Below, one piece after another: positions 8,519-10,225 of a stretch of DNA of 10,225 bases. The stretch comes from Eudoraea sp. (GTDB lineage: Bacteria; Bacteroidota; Bacteroidia; Flavobacteriales; Flavobacteriaceae). Below the pieces are notes generated by a model that was not told where the DNA came from, searched no databases, and worked only from the letters and a program-made list of their open reading frames with translations. How positions within the stretch are numbered: the stretch's first letter is position 1; each line of letters begins with the position of its first letter. The translations under genes were made by a program, and so were the position numbers. The DNA is taken from assembly GCA_013042925.1 (NCBI GenBank), contig JABDPH010000384.1, forward strand, positions 1 through 10,225. Reading direction: 5' to 3'.

Positions 8519-9253
8519 CTAGTCCTGGTTGCGTTTTTGCTCCATAAACCAATTATATAATTCTTCGGTGTTATATGCCTGTACCCATGAGTTATGTCCT
8601 ACTCCATCATATTTGGTGAATCGTACATCATAGCCCATTTCCTCCAACCTAATTACCATATTCTCAGATTCGGAAATTGGTATGGATTTATCTTCGGTAC
8701 CATGAAAAACCCAAATAGGCATATTTTTATTTATCCAACCCGCGTATGGCACAGGAGTCATACCGCATACAACAGCCATGGCAGCAAATTTATCCGGATA
8801 CTGAACAGCAAGCTCCCAGGCTGCACCTCCACCCCTGCTTAGACCCGTAAGGTAAAGTCTATTAGCGTCTACTCTGTTATTTTTTATGATAGTATCCAAT
8901 AATTGTATTACCGCCCTGGTATTCCACCACTTTCTTTTGTGAGGGTTCTGAGGGGCTAAAATTAAAAAAGGGAATTCTTTTCCTTCTGCTAAAAGTTTAG
9001 GCGGACCATTTGTTTTCAGATCTTCCAAAGTGCCCCCTGATTCACCTCCACCATGCAAAAACAAAAGGAGCGGAAATTCATCGTTTTTTTCTTCTTCATA
9101 TTCCTTTGGATAATAGAGGAAATATTGCAAATTCTCAACTGAAACAGTCTCTTTTTCATCAGCAATCAATTGGGACTGTGCGGAACATCCCTGAACGGCA
9201 AGCAGATAAAGAATTATTGATGTTTGTTTGATGTAAGTAACGATGCTGCGCAT
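8519..9253 (-). CDS. Alpha/beta-hydrolase lipoprotein, putative (carbohydrate) esterase
   Basis: The 244-residue protein has a lipoprotein signal peptide (VQGC, Cys23) and a dienelactone-hydrolase/phospholipase-carboxylesterase-like fold. HGGGESGG (67-74) supplies the oxyanion region, and GLSRGGG (137-143) is the nucleophile elbow with Ser139. Asp188 in HGTEDKSIP and His220 in GVGHNSW complete the catalytic triad. The single compact domain resembles the secreted esterases often called predicted peptidases or phospholipases in Bacteroidetes. In this locus removal of acyl or feruloyl-type esters from the glycan is more plausible than lipid hydrolysis, but no motif fixes the substrate. It is the first gene of the minus-strand cluster and probably its promoter-proximal member. 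The ATG at 9251-9253 gives a complete signal peptide. Confidence 0.88.
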   Translation of the reverse strand: MRSIVTYIKQTSIILYLLAVQGCSAQSQLIADEKETVSVENLQYFLYYPKEYEEEKNDEFPLLLFLHGGGESGGTLEDLKTNGPPKLLAEGKEFPFLILAPQNPHKRKWWNTRAVIQLLDTIIKNNRVDANRLYLTGLSRGGGAAWELAVQYPDKFAAMAVVCGMTPVPYAGWINKNMPIWVFHGTEDKSIPISESENMVIRLEEMGYDVRFTKYDGVGHNSWVQAYNTEELYNWFMEQKRNQD

Positions 9254-9310
9254 TTTTAATATTCTGATTTGGTCAGGTCTCTAATTTAAAAAACAATTAT
9301 TCAATGACAG

Positions 9311-9355
9311 GATATATTAATTTATATCAGCTCCTGAAATTAATTAAATTAATTT
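9311..9355. promoter_or_regulatory. AT-rich palindromes upstream of the esterase-sulfatase operon (candidate operator)
   Basis: Two inverted repeats lie 58-102 nt upstream of the esterase start codon. GATATA (9311-9316) and TATATC (9323-9328) flank a 6-nt centre, and AAATTAATT (9337-9345) and AATTAATTT (9347-9355) form a perfect 9-bp dyad around one A. The position suits a regulator-binding site for the minus-strand operon. I found no good TTTG / TAnnTTTG promoter on the minus strand in 9254-9420. In DNA this AT-rich such palindromes can arise by chance. Confidence 0.3.
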
Positions 9356-9424
9356 GTTTAATGGGGTATTTAAGCAGCGCGTTCATCCTTTAGGTTTTTA
9401 ATCGACCCAAAAAAGAATAAAGTG

Positions 9425-9440
9425 TTTAAGGTGACTTAAA
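9425..9440. repeat. Small inverted repeat with GTGA loop in the divergent intergenic region
   Basis: TTTAAG (9425-9430) and CTTAAA (9435-9440) enclose GTGA. It lies just upstream of the tRNA promoter in the 272-nt gene-free stretch 9254-9525. It could be a weak hairpin or a binding site. No T-tract follows on either strand, so it is not a terminator. Apart from this, the palindromes at 9311-9355 and the tRNA promoter, I see nothing in that stretch. Confidence 0.3.
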
Positions 9441-9455
9441 TATTCAATAAAAAAG

Positions 9456-9486
9456 TTGCGTTACAGGATATGAAGAATTACATTTG
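9456..9486 (+). promoter_or_regulatory. Bacteroidetes-type promoter of the tRNA unit
   Basis: TTG at 9456-9458 is followed after 20 nt by TACATTTG at 9479-9486, an exact match to the TAnnTTTG -7 box with normal spacing. Transcription would begin around 9492, about 35 nt before tRNA-Ser. No comparable promoter was found between tRNA-Ser and tRNA-Pro, so this one may drive the whole unit as far as the terminator after tRNA-Pro. Confidence 0.72.
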
Positions 9487-9525
9487 CATCCGCATTTTAT
9501 AGTGCACGTTCATTTAAAAATTTCA

Positions 9526-9609
9526 GGAGAGGTGCCGGAGTGGTAACGGAGCAGATTGCTAATCTGTCGACGCGCAAGTGTCGCCTGGGTTCGAGTCCCA
9601 GTCTCTCCG
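9526..9609 (+). tRNA. tRNA-Ser (anticodon GCU)
   Basis: This is a class II tRNA of 84 nt. Acceptor GGAGAGG (9526-9532) pairs with TCTCTCC (9602-9608), with one G-U pair and G9609 as discriminator. The anticodon arm GCAGA / TCTGT encloses the loop TTGCTAA with anticodon GCT, reading AGC/AGU. The long variable arm (CGAC...GTCG) is the serine-tRNA hallmark, and the T-arm has GGTTCGAGTCC. CCA is not encoded and must be added enzymatically, unlike in the tRNA-Pro downstream. Confidence 0.97.
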
Positions 9610-9624
9610 CTTTCGCCAGCCTTT

Positions 9625-9668
9625 TTCCGCCAGCGGCGGAACCGGCGGGCTACAGCGGACAAGTCCGC
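9625..9668. repeat. Pair of GC-rich palindromes following tRNA-Ser
   Basis: TTCCGCC / GGCGGAA (9625-9631 and 9635-9641, loop AGC) and GCGGAC / GTCCGC (9655-9660 and 9663-9668, 2-nt spacer) are strongly GC-rich in an otherwise AT-rich region. A third palindrome, GTCACGCC / GGCGTGAC, lies further along at 9771-9788. No clean T-tract follows the hairpins, so they are poor terminators. They may be dispersed repeat modules or processing hairpins in the tRNA precursor; the rest of 9610-9715 shows nothing recognisable. Confidence 0.5.
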
Positions 9669-9715
9669 ATAAGTTCATAACATAATTCCTGTACAATTTA
9701 AATCTGAATGCACCT

Positions 9716-9799
9716 GGGGGTGTAACGCAAAGCATTAATATCACGCACGTCCCGCTGGAAGCAGGAGGTCGTCACGCCGAGGCGTGACCACCCCAACTA
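9716..9799 (+). pseudogene. Degenerate tRNA-Pro-like sequence
   Basis: The stretch aligns end to end with the intact tRNA-Pro about 320 nt downstream. GGGGTGTA at the 5' side, AGCAGGAGGTCG in the anticodon/variable region, CCACCCC at the 3' acceptor and a following A-rich AGAGAA are shared at nearly the same spacing. Acceptor pairing survives for six of seven pairs, TGG sits at the anticodon place, and CTA stands where CCA is encoded in the intact copy. Features needed for function are lost: the D-loop GG and the T-loop TTCGAAT are missing, the 5' anticodon stem no longer pairs, and position 33 is C. The T-arm region is an 8-bp palindrome (9771-9788). It looks like a decayed tandem copy of tRNA-Pro; the alignment was made by eye. 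Confidence 0.6.
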
Positions 9800-9808
9800 G
9801 AGAAAATT

Positions 9809-10051
9809 ATGTTTGTATATGTTCTCTTTAGTGAAAAACGTTCTAGATATTATGTAGGTCAAACTGCAGATATCAATAAAAGATTGAAAAGACACAATGA
9901 AGGATTTGTTCCTTCTACCAGGGGAGGAATTCCCTGGAAGTTAGTTTTGCAAATAGCTGTAGATAGCAGATCAGAGGCTATGCAGTTAGAAAAGCGTATT
10001 AAAAAACGTGGAGCAAAACGATTTATAGATGACCATCGGGGTGTAGCGTAG
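9809..10051 (+). CDS. Small GIY-YIG nuclease-domain protein
   Basis: The 80-residue protein consists of a single GIY-YIG domain of the UvrC/YhbQ-like small type. YVL (4-6) and YVG (15-17) correspond to the GIY and YIG strands. Arg25 in KRLKRHN is the likely catalytic arginine, His29 follows, and Glu61 in EAMQLEKRIKK is the likely metal-binding glutamate. Length is normal for the family, whose cellular role is mostly unknown; no DNA-recognition domain of a true homing endonuclease is attached. The gene lies 9 nt after the degenerate tRNA-Pro copy. Its last four codons (Arg77-Ala80) and its TAG stop lie inside tRNA-Pro, a 15-nt overlap. No own promoter is evident and it is probably transcribed with the tRNAs. 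Confidence 0.88.
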   Translation: MFVYVLFSEKRSRYYVGQTADINKRLKRHNEGFVPSTRGGIPWKLVLQIAVDSRSEAMQLEKRIKKRGAKRFIDDHRGVA

Positions 10052-10114
10052 CCCGGTTATCGCGCCTGCTTTGGGAGCAGGAGGTCGCAGGTTCGAATCC
10101 TGCCACCCCGACCA
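10037..10114 (+). tRNA. tRNA-Pro (anticodon UGG), CCA encoded
   Basis: Acceptor CGGGGTG (10037-10043) pairs fully with CACCCCG (10104-10110), followed by A10111 and an encoded CCA (10112-10114). The anticodon arm CCTGC / GCAGG encloses TTTGGGA with anticodon TGG. The T-arm has GCAGG TTCGAAT CCTGC, and the D-loop keeps GG. All conserved elements of a functional tRNA are present. Its 5' end forms the 3' end of the overlapping GIY-YIG reading frame. Confidence 0.97.
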
Positions 10115-10118
10115 AGAG

Positions 10119-10155
10119 AATCCAATCACGAAAGTGGTTGGATTTTTTGTTTTTA
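10119..10155 (+). terminator. Intrinsic terminator after tRNA-Pro
   Basis: AATCCAATCAC (10119-10129) pairs over 11 bp, with one G-U pair, to GTGGTTGGATT (10134-10144) around a GAAA tetraloop. The tail is six T residues, G, then five more T. It ends the tRNA-Ser / GIY-YIG / tRNA-Pro unit. Confidence 0.93.
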
Positions 10156-10186
10156 CAGTGAAGTGCTGCCAAGTATTAAAGCGGTG

Positions 10187-10218
10187 AAAACAAAAAAGAC
10201 TGACAGGCGTGAGCCTGT
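10187..10218 (-). terminator. Possible minus-strand terminator of a gene beyond the right edge
   Basis: ACAGGC (10203-10208) and GCCTGT (10213-10218) form a 6-bp hairpin. Read on the minus strand it is followed, after CAGTC, by TTTTTTGTTTT (10197-10187). The 5-nt gap between stem and T-tract weakens the call. If real, it predicts a minus-strand gene ending just to the right of the window. Confidence 0.38.
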
Positions 10219-10225
10219 ATTGGAT

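Noticed and set aside
8594-9231. Plus-strand open frames across the esterase gene
   Set aside because: The opposite frame encodes a complete alpha/beta-hydrolase with signal peptide and catalytic triad; these frames show no protein features.
9559-9744. Minus-strand open frame of 61 codons antisense to tRNA-Ser and the palindromic region
   Set aside because: It is the reverse complement of the tRNA body and its flank, lacks any domain or codon signal, and its RDWDSNPG stretch is simply antisense tRNA-Ser sequence.
9808-9815. TATGTTTG, an exact TAnnTTTG match at the GIY-YIG start codon
   Set aside because: It overlaps the ATG itself, would start transcription inside the gene, and has no TTG at about 20 nt upstream.
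1-10225. CRISPR array, insertion sequence or prophage genes
   Set aside because: No regularly spaced direct repeats, transposase motifs, terminal inverted repeats of IS type or phage genes were seen. The only mobile-looking part is the GIY-YIG/tRNA segment.

Overview
The window is AT-rich and comes from a member of the Bacteroidetes, most likely a flavobacterium. The signs are a SusD-family C-terminus, lipoprotein-type signal peptides on most exported proteins, weak Shine-Dalgarno sequences, and promoter-like TTG-N20-TAnnTTTG elements of the Bacteroidetes sigma-factor type. The genus cannot be fixed from the sequence alone.

Left part (1-4110, plus strand): the window opens inside the last third of a SusD/RagB outer-membrane glycan-binding lipoprotein, which ends at a strong hairpin terminator. 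A possible promoter in the tail of that terminator precedes a 1191-residue lipoprotein. This protein has fourteen Asp-rich FG-GAP/VCBS calcium-loop motifs, arranged seven before and seven after a central ASPIC/UnbV domain. Such proteins are frequent companions of SusC/SusD pairs.

Middle part (4096-9253, minus strand): a compact convergent cluster reads, in order of transcription, alpha/beta-hydrolase lipoprotein (putative esterase), BASS-family sodium-coupled transporter, GH9 glycoside hydrolase lipoprotein and class I (S1) sulfatase lipoprotein. The last three are tightly packed (4-bp ATGA overlap, then a 7-nt gap) and are surely one operon; the esterase lies 97 nt upstream and probably belongs to it. 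With the SusD and VCBS proteins this forms a polysaccharide utilization locus for a sulfated, probably beta-linked and perhaps esterified glycan. The two convergent units meet with overlapping stop codons inside one hairpin that looks like a bidirectional terminator.

Right part (9254-10225): an AT-rich intergenic stretch with palindromes is followed by a plus-strand tRNA unit. It has a good Bacteroidetes-type promoter, tRNA-Ser(GCU), GC-rich palindromes, a degenerate tRNA-Pro-like sequence, a small GIY-YIG nuclease-domain ORF whose last codons and stop lie inside an intact tRNA-Pro(UGG), and a strong terminator. The tRNA-Pro-like remnant / GIY-YIG / tRNA-Pro arrangement is the most unusual part of the window. 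The PUL part is a recognisable kind of system with an uncommon gene combination.
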